Shown here: piece by piece, positions 16,343-25,024 of the stretch
How the letters are laid out: each line of letters opens with the position of its first letter
Position numbering within the stretch: the first letter of the stretch is position 1
NCBI RefSeq assembly: GCF_001429545.1
Contig: NZ_LMSP01000044.1
Coordinates: forward strand, 294,136-358,135
From: Paenibacillus sp. Soil787
GTDB taxonomy: Bacteria > Bacillota > Bacilli > Paenibacillales > NBRC-103111
DNA: 64,000 nt
Reading direction: 5' to 3'
The notes under the pieces: model-generated
Seen by the model: the letters and a program-made list of their open reading frames with translations, nothing else
What the model was told of the DNA's origin: nothing
Database searches by the model: none
Position numbers and translations under genes: made by a program

Positions 16343-16852
16343 ATGTCAAAAGCATTAGGCATGATTGAGACAAGAGGTTATATAGCCTCCATAGAGGCTG
16401 CCGATGCCATGATTAAATCAGCAGATGTCAAACTTATTAAACAAGAACAAGTTGACGCCGGCCTTGTAACGATCTTGGTTGAAGGAGATGTTGGAGCCGT
16501 TCAAGCCGCGCTTGAAGCCGGGAAAGAAGCGGCCAAACGTGTCGGGGTACTGGTTGCTGCCCATATTATTCCAAGACCGGATGACGAGCTTGGTACGATA
16601 CTAAAAAAAAAAAGTGAATTGACCGTTCCCGTTACTCATCAAACGGAAGGAAGTCAACAATTACAGGACTCAATCGTTGAAACTCATGATGCTGCAGAAG
16701 AAGCATTTGAGAATGAAGTAACAGAAAATGAAGTAACAAAGAATGAAGTATCAACCGGAAATGAAAGCGAAGAAGAACAATCAGGTAATGATCACCAAAC
16801 CGATCCAACAGCAAAATCTAATAGAAGAAAACGCCCGAATAATCACTCTTAA
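16343..16852 (+). CDS. BMC shell protein with acidic C-terminal extension
   Basis: 169 residues. Residues 1-87 form a canonical BMC domain close to EutM ([20 protein letters not shown] ... RPDDELGTIL). The rest is a low-complexity acidic tail with repeated NEV(T/S) units (FENEVTENEVTKNEV) ending in basic residues. The junction is encoded by a run of eleven A (16603-16613); reading shifted by one base either way meets a stop at once, giving a domain-only protein. The ATG at 16343 with AGGTGA is preferred over the GTG at 16334. It could be a EutK-like specialised shell protein. Confidence 0.88.
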   Translation: MSKALGMIETRGYIASIEAADAMIKSADVKLIKQEQVDAGLVTILVEGDVGAVQAALEAGKEAAKRVGVLVAAHIIPRPDDELGTILKKKSELTVPVTHQTEGSQQLQDSIVETHDAAEEAFENEVTENEVTKNEVSTGNESEEEQSGNDHQTDPTAKSNRRKRPNNHS

Positions 16853-16879
16853 AAGCGTAGAAAAACTGGGGGATTGCGT

Positions 16880-18493
16880 ATGACGTTAGGATTGATTTTA
16901 ATTGCGGTTGCACTTATTGTGATGCTTGCTATATATTTGAAAGCTAAAAACGGAGTGAAATTAGCTCGCCAAAAGGGGCATACAGGCGACGACCTGAATG
17001 CATTCGGATACAAACAAGAATTAAGACGGGATATGGGGGGGTTCTCCAATTTCGCTATTTCATTCTCCGTGATTTCGATTCTAACCGGTGGCGTTACACT
17101 GTTCGGCTTTGGTTTTAATCAGGGCGGGCCGGCTATTATGGGCATGGGTTGGCCGATTGTTGTCATCTTTGTCTTATTCCTATCGGCTGCTATCGCGGAA
17201 TTGACTTCTTCGATTCCGACATCCGGGGCCATCTACCACTGGGCTTCAATTCTTGGTAATCCGGGATACGGATGGTTCTCCGCTTGGTTTAACATGATCG
17301 GTCAAGTTACGATTGTCGCGGGTATCGATTACGGATGTGCCGGTTTTGCTTCTTCGTTATTATTCGAAAATCCGACGAAATCCGAAACATTACTCGTCTA
17401 TGCGATTATTTTGCTCAGTCATGCTGCCTTAAATCATGTTGGTATTCGAATTGTTTCTAAACTCAATGATGTGTCTGCCTTTTATCATTTGATCGGGGTA
17501 GGTTTGATTATCGGAGCTTTGATTTATTTCGGACCGACACAGGATGTTAGTTACTTGTTTGATACAAGCTTCTCTACAGTGGCTGACAGTTCTACACCTT
17601 ACTGGTTTGCGTTTATCGTCGGATTGCTGCAAGCTCAGTGGACGATTACGGGGTATGATGCTTCCGCCCATACGAGCGAGGAGACGGTTGATGCAAAAGT
17701 CCGCGCTCCTTGGGGTGTATTTATATCCGTTGTCGTATCCGGTATTTTCGGCTTCATCATGCTCGCGTTGGTCACGTTGTCTATTAAGGATCCGGCTGCT
17801 GTAGCTGCCGCTGGCGGCAATGCCTTTATCGTAGCCATAGAGCAAGCCATGGGTGGCGTTTTCGGTAAGGTTATTCTTTGGATGGTGACGTTTGCGATGT
17901 GGTTCTGCGGTCTATCCGGAGTGACTTCCGCATCCCGTATGATTTACGCTTTCTCCCGTGACAAAGGGTTGCCATTATCCAATTTGTGGGGCAAAGTCTC
18001 GGAGAAATTCCGCACGCCTGCCAATGCGATTTGGATTACCGTACTATTAGCTTTCTTGTGCGGTCTTCTTGATAACGTATATGCAGTTGTGACGGCGTTA
18101 ACTGTAATTGGTTTACACAGCTCATATTTAATCCCACTTTTCCTTAAACTGCGCGCACAAATGAGAGGCGTATGGACGAAAGAAGATAACGGTCCTTGGT
18201 CATTAGGCAATTGGAGCGTTTTCGTAAATGTGGTTGCTATCGCCTGGGTACTCTTCTTAGATGTACTATTTTGCCTCGCGCCAAACGATGTCAAAGTTAC
18301 GGAACAATTCACGATCCACTATGCGACAGGAAAAGCATTCGCCGTATTATTTGTTATCTTGATCATCATGTATGCGACTCGGGCACGAAAACATTTTAAA
18401 GGTCCACATTTGGGAACCTTCAAAGTGATTAATGATAGAATTAATTCGGGCCACACAAGTGCAAAGAGCAGTACTCAACTTGAGAGGGGCTAA
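16880..18493 (+). CDS. APC-superfamily amine permease, probable ethanolamine importer
   Basis: 537 residues with an extra N-terminal hydrophobic helix followed by about twelve membrane segments. Family stretches include [44 protein letters not shown] and [16 protein letters not shown], typical of the amino acid/choline transporter group. Position in the operon suggests ethanolamine as substrate (inference); no EutH-type transporter is present. The ATG at 16880 follows CTGGGGGA; an upstream TTG at 16874 is too close. It ends 5 nt before mdh. Confidence 0.85.
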   Translation: MTLGLILIAVALIVMLAIYLKAKNGVKLARQKGHTGDDLNAFGYKQELRRDMGGFSNFAISFSVISILTGGVTLFGFGFNQGGPAIMGMGWPIVVIFVLFLSAAIAELTSSIPTSGAIYHWASILGNPGYGWFSAWFNMIGQVTIVAGIDYGCAGFASSLLFENPTKSETLLVYAIILLSHAALNHVGIRIVSKLNDVSAFYHLIGVGLIIGALIYFGPTQDVSYLFDTSFSTVADSSTPYWFAFIVGLLQAQWTITGYDASAHTSEETVDAKVRAPWGVFISVVVSGIFGFIMLALVTLSIKDPAAVAAAGGNAFIVAIEQAMGGVFGKVILWMVTFAMWFCGLSGVTSASRMIYAFSRDKGLPLSNLWGKVSEKFRTPANAIWITVLLAFLCGLLDNVYAVVTALTVIGLHSSYLIPLFLKLRAQMRGVWTKEDNGPWSLGNWSVFVNVVAIAWVLFLDVLFCLAPNDVKVTEQFTIHYATGKAFAVLFVILIIMYATRARKHFKGPHLGTFKVINDRINSGHTSAKSSTQLERG

Positions 18494-18498
18494 TCCAT

Positions 18499-19437
18499 AT
18501 GGCGTTTAAACGGAAAAAGATTGCCGTGATCGGTGCTGGATTTACCGGTGCTACTGCTGCGCTTATGCTAGCGCAAAAAGAACTTGGAGACGTTGTATTG
18601 GTTGATATTCCGAACTTGGAAAACCCTACAAAAGGAAAAGCTCTGGATATGCTTGAAGCCGGGCCTGTGCAGGGATTCAATGCAAATATCACAGGTACAT
18701 CCAATTATGAGGATATTCAGCATGCAGATCTGGTCATCATTACGGCAGGTATTGCCCGTAAGCCTGGGATGAGCCGCGATGAATTGGTTAATACCAATGC
18801 AGGCATCATGAAAGGTGTTTCCGAAAATGTAGCCAAGTATGCGCCTAACAGCTACATCCTGATATTGAGCAACCCGGTAGATGCCATGACGTATGTCTGC
18901 TTTAAAACGACTGGATTTCCGAAAAATCGCGTCATTGGCCAATCCGGAGTTCTGGATACAGCCCGATTTAATACGTTTGTTGCACAGGAATTGAACGTAT
19001 CTGTAGAAGATGTTACAGGATTTGTACTTGGCGGCCATGGGGATGATATGGTTCCGCTTGTTCGGTACTCGAGCGTTGGGGGAATTCCAGTAGATAAACT
19101 AATCTCTGGAGAACGTATTGACGCAATTGTTGAGCGCACGCGTAAGGGCGGTGGTGAAATCGTAAATCTTCTTGGTAATGGCAGCGCTTATTATGCGCCT
19201 GCAGCTTCTTTAGTTCAAATGGCAGAAGCCATACTTAAAGATAAGAAGCGCGTTTTGCCTTCCATTGCCTACTTAGAAGGAGAGTATGGATACCGAGATA
19301 TCTATCTCGGTGTGCCAACGATCATTGGCGGAGATGGTATTGAAAAAATACTAGAATTGCAATTAACAGAAAAAGAGAAAACTGATCTTGATAAATCTGC
19401 ACAAACCGTTCGTAAAGTCATACAAATTATGAATTAA
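18499..19437 (+). CDS. mdh: Malate dehydrogenase
   Basis: 312 residues of the LDH-like malate dehydrogenase family. Landmarks are [19 protein letters not shown] (NAD fold), [33 protein letters not shown] (substrate-binding Arg), [12 protein letters not shown], and [16 protein letters not shown] with the catalytic His. It reduces oxaloacetate with NADH or the reverse. No encapsulation peptide is seen. It is the last gene of the eut operon, only 5 nt after the permease. mdh is not a standard eut gene; it may replenish C4 acids for acetate use or help dispose of NADH. Confidence 0.94.
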   Translation: MAFKRKKIAVIGAGFTGATAALMLAQKELGDVVLVDIPNLENPTKGKALDMLEAGPVQGFNANITGTSNYEDIQHADLVIITAGIARKPGMSRDELVNTNAGIMKGVSENVAKYAPNSYILILSNPVDAMTYVCFKTTGFPKNRVIGQSGVLDTARFNTFVAQELNVSVEDVTGFVLGGHGDDMVPLVRYSSVGGIPVDKLISGERIDAIVERTRKGGGEIVNLLGNGSAYYAPAASLVQMAEAILKDKKRVLPSIAYLEGEYGYRDIYLGVPTIIGGDGIEKILELQLTEKEKTDLDKSAQTVRKVIQIMN

Positions 19438-19531
19438 AATAGTGATTTTGGGATCGAGCTTACTTATTTGACCACACGCAAGCATACATATCATTTTAAG
19501 AGAAAAAATATCGTATGTTCAATATTTCGCT

Positions 19532-19563
19532 AAAAGGCTGCTGATACAATTGGCAGCTTTTTG
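19532..19563 (+). terminator. Terminator ending the eut operon
   Basis: GCTGC/GCAGC stem with flanking A and T tracts around TGATACAATTG. The rest of the 335-nt gap to the next gene holds no feature I recognise. Confidence 0.7.
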
Positions 19564-19773
19564 CCTTGCATATATATTGGCAGAGCTCTTTATTGTGATT
19601 TGCGACCCTTAATAGGTATTTCTCCCGAAGTCTATATGGACAGCTTGAAGCTGTTCACTATTTTTCGAGCGTGTATGGCGACATCTTGAGTCGGATCAAC
19701 ACCCCTAAATTTGTAATGCTGCATGTCGTTGCCAAGTGCAGCGCGTAAAAGGAAGAGGAGGTTATCTTGAAAC

Positions 19774-20412
19774 ATGAAGAAGAAATTACAAGCTCTTATC
19801 TGTGTCTGTTCCCTTGGAGTAATGGGGATGGCCGCACCGGTCAGTGCGCAATCGTTAGGACAGGGCACACAAAGTGACCAAGTACTGGATTTGCAAGAAC
19901 GATTAAGCGAACTCGGTTACTTTAAAACAGGAATTACCGGTTATTACGGTAACCAGACTAAGAATGCGGTAAAGAAATTTCAAGCCAGCTATGGCTTGTC
20001 AGTTGATGGTGAAGCCGATTCCTTAACGCTGTCTAAACTAAAAAAAACGATTTCACCCAAACAGTCGGTGCTGGATGAATTGGCGCGAATCATTCATTCT
20101 GAAGCCCGAGGGGAGTCCTTTGTAGGACAAGTTGCCGTCGGAGCTGTCGTTCTTAATCGAGTTCAGTCCGAAAAATTTCCTGATTCCATCACTGAGGTTA
20201 TTCATCAGCCAGGTCAATTTTCAGCCGTTGATGATGGCCAGTTTAACCTTAAACCAAATTTGTCAGCCTATAGCGCGGCAAAAGCCGCTTTGAATGGTTT
20301 GGATCCAACAACAGGGGCGCTTTATTTTTACAATCCTGATATTGCCCAGGCATCTTGGAGCAAAAAAAGACCCACCAAGATTACTATTGGTAATCACATA
20401 TTTACCCTTTAA
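19774..20412 (+). CDS. Spore cortex-lytic enzyme, SleB-like
   Basis: 212 residues: signal peptide (KKKLQALICVCSLGVMGMAA, cut near SAQS), a peptidoglycan-binding domain around residues 35-90 (VLDLQERLSELGYFKTGITG, AVKKFQASYGLSVDG), then a Hydrolase_2 domain with LARIIHSEARGESFVGQVAV, the catalytic Glu region of SleB/CwlJ lytic transglycosylases. It degrades muramic-delta-lactam cortex during germination. It is monocistronic and ends in a strong terminator. AGGAGG lies 12 nt before the ATG. Confidence 0.88.
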   Translation: MKKKLQALICVCSLGVMGMAAPVSAQSLGQGTQSDQVLDLQERLSELGYFKTGITGYYGNQTKNAVKKFQASYGLSVDGEADSLTLSKLKKTISPKQSVLDELARIIHSEARGESFVGQVAVGAVVLNRVQSEKFPDSITEVIHQPGQFSAVDDGQFNLKPNLSAYSAAKAALNGLDPTTGALYFYNPDIAQASWSKKRPTKITIGNHIFTL

Positions 20413-20430
20413 AAATAGATACAAGGATAA

Positions 20431-20457
20431 AAGTCGCGTAAATCGCGGCTTTTTTTT
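20431..20457 (+). terminator. Intrinsic terminator after the SleB-like gene
   Basis: GTCGCG/CGCGGC stem around TAAAT followed by eight T. The same hairpin core reappears inside the TGACAAGAAC repeats near 33.7, 34.9 and 54.3 kb. Confidence 0.85.
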
Positions 20458-20624
20458 GTTATTTATAAATTAAATATAATTCGTCGGCAATTCGTGGATT
20501 GACTCTATGTTGCACGTTAGCACATTTCTGTGGGAAATCGCAGGATATGTATGGAAGACCATGGAAAACAAGTAACCTGTCACATATGCTATTAGCATCC
20601 TAATAGAAAGGGGGTTTGTGGTCA

Positions 20625-21272
20625 ATGTCATGTTCATGTGGCTGTGGTAAATGCGGCGGGAAAAGAATGAAGTTGAAAGGGAAAAGCATCCCAAGGTCGA
20701 CCGATATTGTATTTATATTTTGGGAAAAGAATCCCTTACGTCCTACGTCATTACGAAGAATTCGAAAATTTAGTATTGTGGGCAGCGCCTCTCCGTGCAG
20801 AAGCAACCTCGTTATCGGGAAATCTCTTGTCGAGGCGGGAAGGTGCCTACTCAAAAACGGTTTTGTTATCGTTACCAGCCAGACGCCAAACGGCGTTAGC
20901 GGATTCATTGTATTTAAACGCCGTGGGAGAGGTCAACCTAACTCTTGTTGCTCTGATTCACATCTAAGAGCACCAGGAATTAAAAAGAGATCCTCAGGCG
21001 TGTACTTTGCAGATGCTAATTTAATATGCTCTGGGCTATGTAGCGGTAAGGACTCGAATATTGTTTATGATTGGAAACTAACACCAACCGATATAAGAAA
21101 TCCAGGTAATCTTAGAATTGTAGGAAGTTCACATAAAGTAGGTAACAATACGGTTGAAGTCGCTGGAACTGGTACTTTTGATTTAAATGTATCTGTTACG
21201 TTTAAGTGTACTGCTGGTCCTCTTGTTACTGCACTTTGTAGAAGTGAAGCAACTGTAAGATTCACCCAGTAA
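20625..21272 (+). CDS. Hypothetical protein with Cys/Gly-rich N-terminus
   Basis: 215 residues that I do not recognise. It opens with MSCSCGCGKCGGK, a possible metal-binding cluster, followed by a basic Arg/Lys-rich region and a beta-rich C-terminal half with several Cys (NSCCSDS, LICSGLCSG, TFKCTAGP). GAAAGGGGG precedes the ATG by about 10 nt and a terminator follows, which supports expression. Frames overlap between 20700 and 20970, so a frameshift in the basic middle part cannot be excluded. Confidence 0.5.
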   Translation: MSCSCGCGKCGGKRMKLKGKSIPRSTDIVFIFWEKNPLRPTSLRRIRKFSIVGSASPCRSNLVIGKSLVEAGRCLLKNGFVIVTSQTPNGVSGFIVFKRRGRGQPNSCCSDSHLRAPGIKKRSSGVYFADANLICSGLCSGKDSNIVYDWKLTPTDIRNPGNLRIVGSSHKVGNNTVEVAGTGTFDLNVSVTFKCTAGPLVTALCRSEATVRFTQ

Positions 21273-21290
21273 TAGGGAAAAGCACTTAAA

Positions 21291-21325
21291 ACACATCGTC
21301 ATCTTGTGGCGATGTGTTTCTTTTG
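21291..21325 (+). terminator. Intrinsic terminator
   Basis: ACACATCG/CGATGTGT stem with an 11-nt loop followed by TTCTTTTG. Confidence 0.8.
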
Positions 21326-21451
21326 TTACTGGACATGAACAAATAACTTCTTATCTATTGGTTCTGATTGGTGTATCGAATGTCGCGAACCGCTTCGTTC
21401 CGTTCATTCCAGTCTTAGAAATATTAGCTCCAAAAGTGAAGCGGCCATAAT

Positions 21452-22159
21452 TTAACACCTTACATGTTTGCGTTTGAAACCAAGTCGCCCTTTATCTACT
21501 GCCTTTTGAATATTTTCGGAAGCATTTAGGAAACTGCTTTTTTTCTTGTCCCGTTTGACTTCGACTGGGCCTACTGCCATTGCAGTCTCGACCGCCTTAT
21601 CATGAAGCGGCGTATAAGATACCCCCACTGTGTAAATAAAATTATTCATAGCGTATTTAGTTCTTTCGGGAGAATTGTGAATTGTATTTCTCACATTTTC
21701 AAGCATATTGGCAATTTTGCTTTCGGAAAATTCACCGTCCGGGCGATTACCCAAAAGCCAGCAGTAACAACTCCAGCCCGCTGACATTCTTAGTTCTTCG
21801 CCGCTTGCGATCCATTTATCGGCAACTTCTTGAGCAATATCTGCTTCTGCCAAGGTTACTGCAACCACATAATCGGACAGCATATAAAAATAAGCCGCAT
21901 CCATCCAACGCTCAAAATCCGCTTCAGTCATTGCATTTGGGTTTGCAATTATGCCGGCAAAGTACATTGCATCGTAGTTCCCTGTGGTGTAAAGCTGTTC
22001 AGCCAAAGGTTGATTTATTTTAATTTTCTTGGCGATGGGCTTCATATCACCTGTAGCCACGCCAAAAAGCGGCTCGTGCGCGCCATTGGATCCGTACATT
22101 TTTTTGGTTCGTTCCTTGCCGAGAGCTTCAAGCTCCTGCATAACCATTTCAACATTCAT
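21452..22159 (-). CDS. DNA alkylation repair (AlkD-like HEAT) protein
   Basis: 235 residues of the AlkD-like family of HEAT-repeat base-excision proteins. Visible are MYGSNGAHEPLFGVATGDMK (the start of the domain), DYVVAVTLAEADIAQEVADKW and FIYTVGVSYTPLHDKA. Members remove alkylated purines without base flipping, though many relatives are uncharacterised. The ATG is preceded by AGGAAGTG. It stands alone on the minus strand. Confidence 0.82.
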   Translation of the reverse strand: MNVEMVMQELEALGKERTKKMYGSNGAHEPLFGVATGDMKPIAKKIKINQPLAEQLYTTGNYDAMYFAGIIANPNAMTEADFERWMDAAYFYMLSDYVVAVTLAEADIAQEVADKWIASGEELRMSAGWSCYCWLLGNRPDGEFSESKIANMLENVRNTIHNSPERTKYAMNNFIYTVGVSYTPLHDKAVETAMAVGPVEVKRDKKKSSFLNASENIQKAVDKGRLGFKRKHVRC

Positions 22160-22368
22160 TGTTTAACACTTCCTTCTATTTGGGTGTTTTCCCTTAAGGT
22201 TTATGCTATCTATTAAGACTATATCAGATTTTGTAAGTTTTTTTAATTGTATTTCCATCTGAGCAGGAAGCAGATTCAGTCGGAGATAACCGCACCACCC
22301 AACAGGATTGTCACCAGGTTATTGAAGGGACGCGCAATTATTAATCCTTAATGACGTTTAAATGAATA

Positions 22369-22404
22369 AAAAGCGGTCCTATGCGTTCAGGACCGCTTTT
22401 TTCC
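22369..22404. terminator. Bidirectional terminator
   Basis: AAAAGCGGTCCT/AGGACCGCTTTT, a 12-bp perfect stem with an 8-nt loop, A-rich on the left and T-rich on the right. It ends the minus-strand amidase and can act on both strands. Confidence 0.85.
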
Positions 22405-22420
22405 AATTCTATCTTGAAAA

Positions 22421-23095
22421 TTATCCCAAAGGTTGTCCGGATGCTTTCCGTAAGGCATTTGCCAATCGGTGTACCTCATCCTGGGCTAAACCAGCGTTGT
22501 ATAGACCTTTTAGTATTTCGATCAGTTTGTTTGCATCTTCAACTATCATAGTTTGAACCTCCTCCTTTAAAAATTGATTATAGTAATTGGTTACATCTTG
22601 AATTACGTCGGCCCATCTTTTACCGTGTTCCGCTAAATAATCGATGGGGTCAGTATGAGTGCTTTCGTGCCATTTTTCAGTACATTGTAAATGGGAGTTC
22701 AGTGTCTCGTTATCAATTACATCCAACGTTCTTTGATATAATTGGTACGCCGCTAACCAAACCCATCTATCATAAGCAGCAAGAAACTTTTTGTGATCAT
22801 GGGTTTGACAAAGCTCATTACCCAGGTAGCGCTCGTTTGCAGTATGTCCCGCATTCCACGAGATATAGTTAAAATCTGCGACTTGAAGAATCTGCGTATC
22901 ATCAGTAAACGTATGAACAAAAGCATCTTCAAAATGTGTCGTTTCGTAATTCCTTTCTCCAGCGGGTGTGTCATTATAAACGGCTGTAGCATGCATAACT
23001 ACGCCTTCATATTGCCCGACACCCTTCCTAAAAGGTATCTGTGGCAAATGGGGGATAAAGTTTTGATTGATCTTATACTTTTCAATTGCGCGCAT
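22421..23095 (-). CDS. N-acetylmuramoyl-L-alanine amidase
   Basis: About 224 residues with an Amidase_2-type catalytic domain: GVVMHATAVYNDTPAGERN carries the first His, AGHTANERYLGNELC follows, and CTEKWHESTHTDPIDYL carries the His and acid of the second half. Such domains cut the bond between lactyl group and L-Ala in peptidoglycan and are common in phage-type autolysins. No signal peptide is present. The second in-frame ATG has better spacing from GGAG than the first. No phage genes adjoin it. Confidence 0.82.
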   Translation of the reverse strand: MRAIEKYKINQNFIPHLPQIPFRKGVGQYEGVVMHATAVYNDTPAGERNYETTHFEDAFVHTFTDDTQILQVADFNYISWNAGHTANERYLGNELCQTHDHKKFLAAYDRWVWLAAYQLYQRTLDVIDNETLNSHLQCTEKWHESTHTDPIDYLAEHGKRWADVIQDVTNYYNQFLKEEVQTMIVEDANKLIEILKGLYNAGLAQDEVHRLANALRKASGQPLG

Positions 23096-23232
23096 TCCCT
23101 TCATCTCCGTAACTAGTTTGTTTCTTATATTCTATGAAGATTTATTAGATTGTGACTGGACAGACCTTGATATAAAACGTTTAATCTTGCGTTCCAAAAA
23201 TATCCAAATTTATGGTATGTTGATCTATATAG

Positions 23233-23538
23233 GTACGAAACAAACAACTGATTGCTGATGACCTTATCTTTGTAAATCATTTAGGACAAGTTTTATCAAA
23301 AGAAATGGATATTGAAGCCCATCGTTCAGGAAACTTGAAAATGACTGGAATTAATATTTTGGAACAAAGAATTAGACTTCTGGATAGGGTAGCCGTAACC
23401 ATTACAAGAGTCAATCTAAGCGGCATTTTCGGGACTCCATTTGAAGGCGAGTTTTGGTACACTCGTGTTTGGCAGAATCGAATCGGGACATGGCAAATCG
23501 TCTCAGGTCATTGTTGTTCGGTAACGCATGGAACGTAA
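23233..23538 (+). pseudogene. Truncated NTF2-like (DUF4440/SnoaL-type) protein
   Basis: The open frame reads IADDLIFVNHLGQVLSKEMD, then VTITRVNLSGIF, FEGEFWYTRVWQNR and GTWQIVSGH, the C-terminal two thirds of an NTF2-like stress protein. There is no start codon or ribosome site at the beginning, and a stop cuts off the expected N-terminal helix. I read it as a decayed gene. Confidence 0.65.
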
Positions 23539-23621
23539 TTTCAGCTGTCAACCCTTGGTCTGCCCGTAGATAATTCGAGGCACAAGCACGATAAATACTA
23601 ATAAAGAAGAGGAAGTTCAAT

Positions 23622-23977
23622 ATGATCAAACTCGTATTTTTTGAAAGAACAGATAGTAAACAATTAATTGAATGGAGTGGGGATGAAGCATTTTTACTTC
23701 AATGGGCAGGGCCACATTTCAAATATCCATTGACAGAGGATCAACTTGATACATATATCGAAGGCTCAAACAATATGCAGAGTTCGGATAAATTGATATT
23801 TAACGCGATCGACACGGAAACAGGATCGATTGTTGGTCATATTTCCATTGGAGGAATTGACAGAGAAAATAGATCAGGAAGAATTGGTAAAGTACTTATT
23901 GGCGGTAGATCGAGTCCTATTGGAATCTAGTAGAAATGAGTATTTTAGAAGACGAATGGCGAAAGACGAATTTGTAA
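23622..23977 (+). pseudogene. GNAT acetyltransferase with internal deletion
   Basis: The first 95 residues match a GNAT acetyltransferase N-terminal half (FLLQWAGPHFKYPLTEDQL, IVGHISIGGIDRENRSGRIG), preceded by AGAGGAAG. The frame then breaks at VLIGGRSS, where the acetyl-CoA motif should be. A family-like ending (EMSILEDEWRK) reappears near 23935 in another frame. The core acetyl-CoA-binding region is missing. Confidence 0.75.
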
Positions 23978-24038
23978 GCATGGGACAAACTGGTTGTAAT
24001 GTAGAAGGGTAGTTAGTTATAAATTAATAACATTGGTT

Positions 24039-24072
24039 TAGCCCCTTCAAAGTTGATTGGAGGGGCTATTTT
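24039..24072 (+). terminator. Intrinsic terminator
   Basis: TAGCCCCT/AGGGGCTA stem with a 14-nt loop and TTTT tail, after the GNAT relic. Confidence 0.7.
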
Positions 24073-24106
24073 CCATATTTTTTAAATTTGTTTCTGCCTT
24101 TATCTT

Positions 24107-25009
24107 TTAGCCGTTCATAATTACTCCACCAGTGATATGAATAAATTGCCCTGATACATATGTAGAATCTTCCGAAGCTAAATAAACGTAAGCGGGGGCG
24201 ATTTCAAAAGGTTGGCCAGCACGTTTCATCGGGTTCTTTGCTCCCCAATTCGCAACTTGATCTGACGGGAATGAAGCTGGAATAAGCGGAGTCCATATTG
24301 TTCCAGGAACGACACCGTTGACACGAATGCCCTTGCTGTGTAAGGACTTGGATAGCGAACGTGTAAACGATACAATTGCTCCCTTAGTTGCGGAATAATC
24401 AATCAGTTGTTCGTTTCCTTCATATGCTGCAAGAGAAGCTGCGTTGATGATGGAGCTACCGGGTTTCATATGCGGCAAAGCTATTTTGGTCAAATAAAAA
24501 ATGGAGAAAAAATTCGTCCGGAACGTTTTTTCCATTTGTTCGGAAGATATGTTTTCCAAGCCGTCCTGAACGTGCTGTTCCGCTGCATTGTTCACCAAAA
24601 TATCAAGTTTTCCGAATTGCATAATCGTTTGCTCCATTACCTGTTTGCAAAACGCTTCGCTTCCTATATCACCTGCCATACATAGACAACGTCTACCCAT
24701 TTGTTCTACATATTGTTTTGTTTCTTCAGCGTCGGAATGTTCATTCAAGTATATAATGAGAATATCCGCTCCTTCTTTGGCGAAAGCGACAGCAATAGCA
24801 CGCCCCTGGCCACTGTCTCCACCAGTAATAATAGCTATCTTATCCTTCAGTTTTCCGCTGCCCTTGTAGTTGGGATTATCGAATATGGGTCTTGGATTCA
24901 TGAGCGATTCAATGCCTGGCTGCTGATCCTGATGCTGAGATGGATATGGGGGGGATGGTTGCATTGGGGATTTCATTGGGATCGAATCTTGTATTGTTGT
25001 CTCTGTCAT
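24107..25009 (-). CDS. SDR-family oxidoreductase (YhdF-like)
   Basis: 300 residues. A proline- and glutamine-rich N-terminal tail of about 40 residues is followed by a classical short-chain dehydrogenase: IITGGDSGQGRAIAVAF (cofactor), LVNNAAEQH, and the catalytic IDYSATKGAIVSFTRSL, ending GQFIHITGGV. The long tail is typical of the YhdF/YhxC group linked to general stress in Bacillus. GAGGAG lies just before the ATG. It is co-directional with the next gene, 15 nt away. Confidence 0.88.
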   Translation of the reverse strand: MTETTIQDSIPMKSPMQPSPPYPSQHQDQQPGIESLMNPRPIFDNPNYKGSGKLKDKIAIITGGDSGQGRAIAVAFAKEGADILIIYLNEHSDAEETKQYVEQMGRRCLCMAGDIGSEAFCKQVMEQTIMQFGKLDILVNNAAEQHVQDGLENISSEQMEKTFRTNFFSIFYLTKIALPHMKPGSSIINAASLAAYEGNEQLIDYSATKGAIVSFTRSLSKSLHSKGIRVNGVVPGTIWTPLIPASFPSDQVANWGAKNPMKRAGQPFEIAPAYVYLASEDSTYVSGQFIHITGGVIMNG

Positions 25010-25024
25010 CGAGGCGGCTCCTCT

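Noticed and set aside
19632-19770. Minus-strand fragment with a coherent-looking end upstream of the SleB-like gene
   Set aside because: Only about 35 residues look protein-like, it has no start of its own and runs antisense into the hydrolase gene.
20707-20967. Alternative 86-codon frame overlapping the Cys-rich gene
   Set aside because: It has no ribosome site and conflicts with the longer frame, although a frameshift cannot be excluded.
22200-22365. Short coding-like frame before the amidase terminator
   Set aside because: Under 30 residues with no start; too little to call a gene or a relic.
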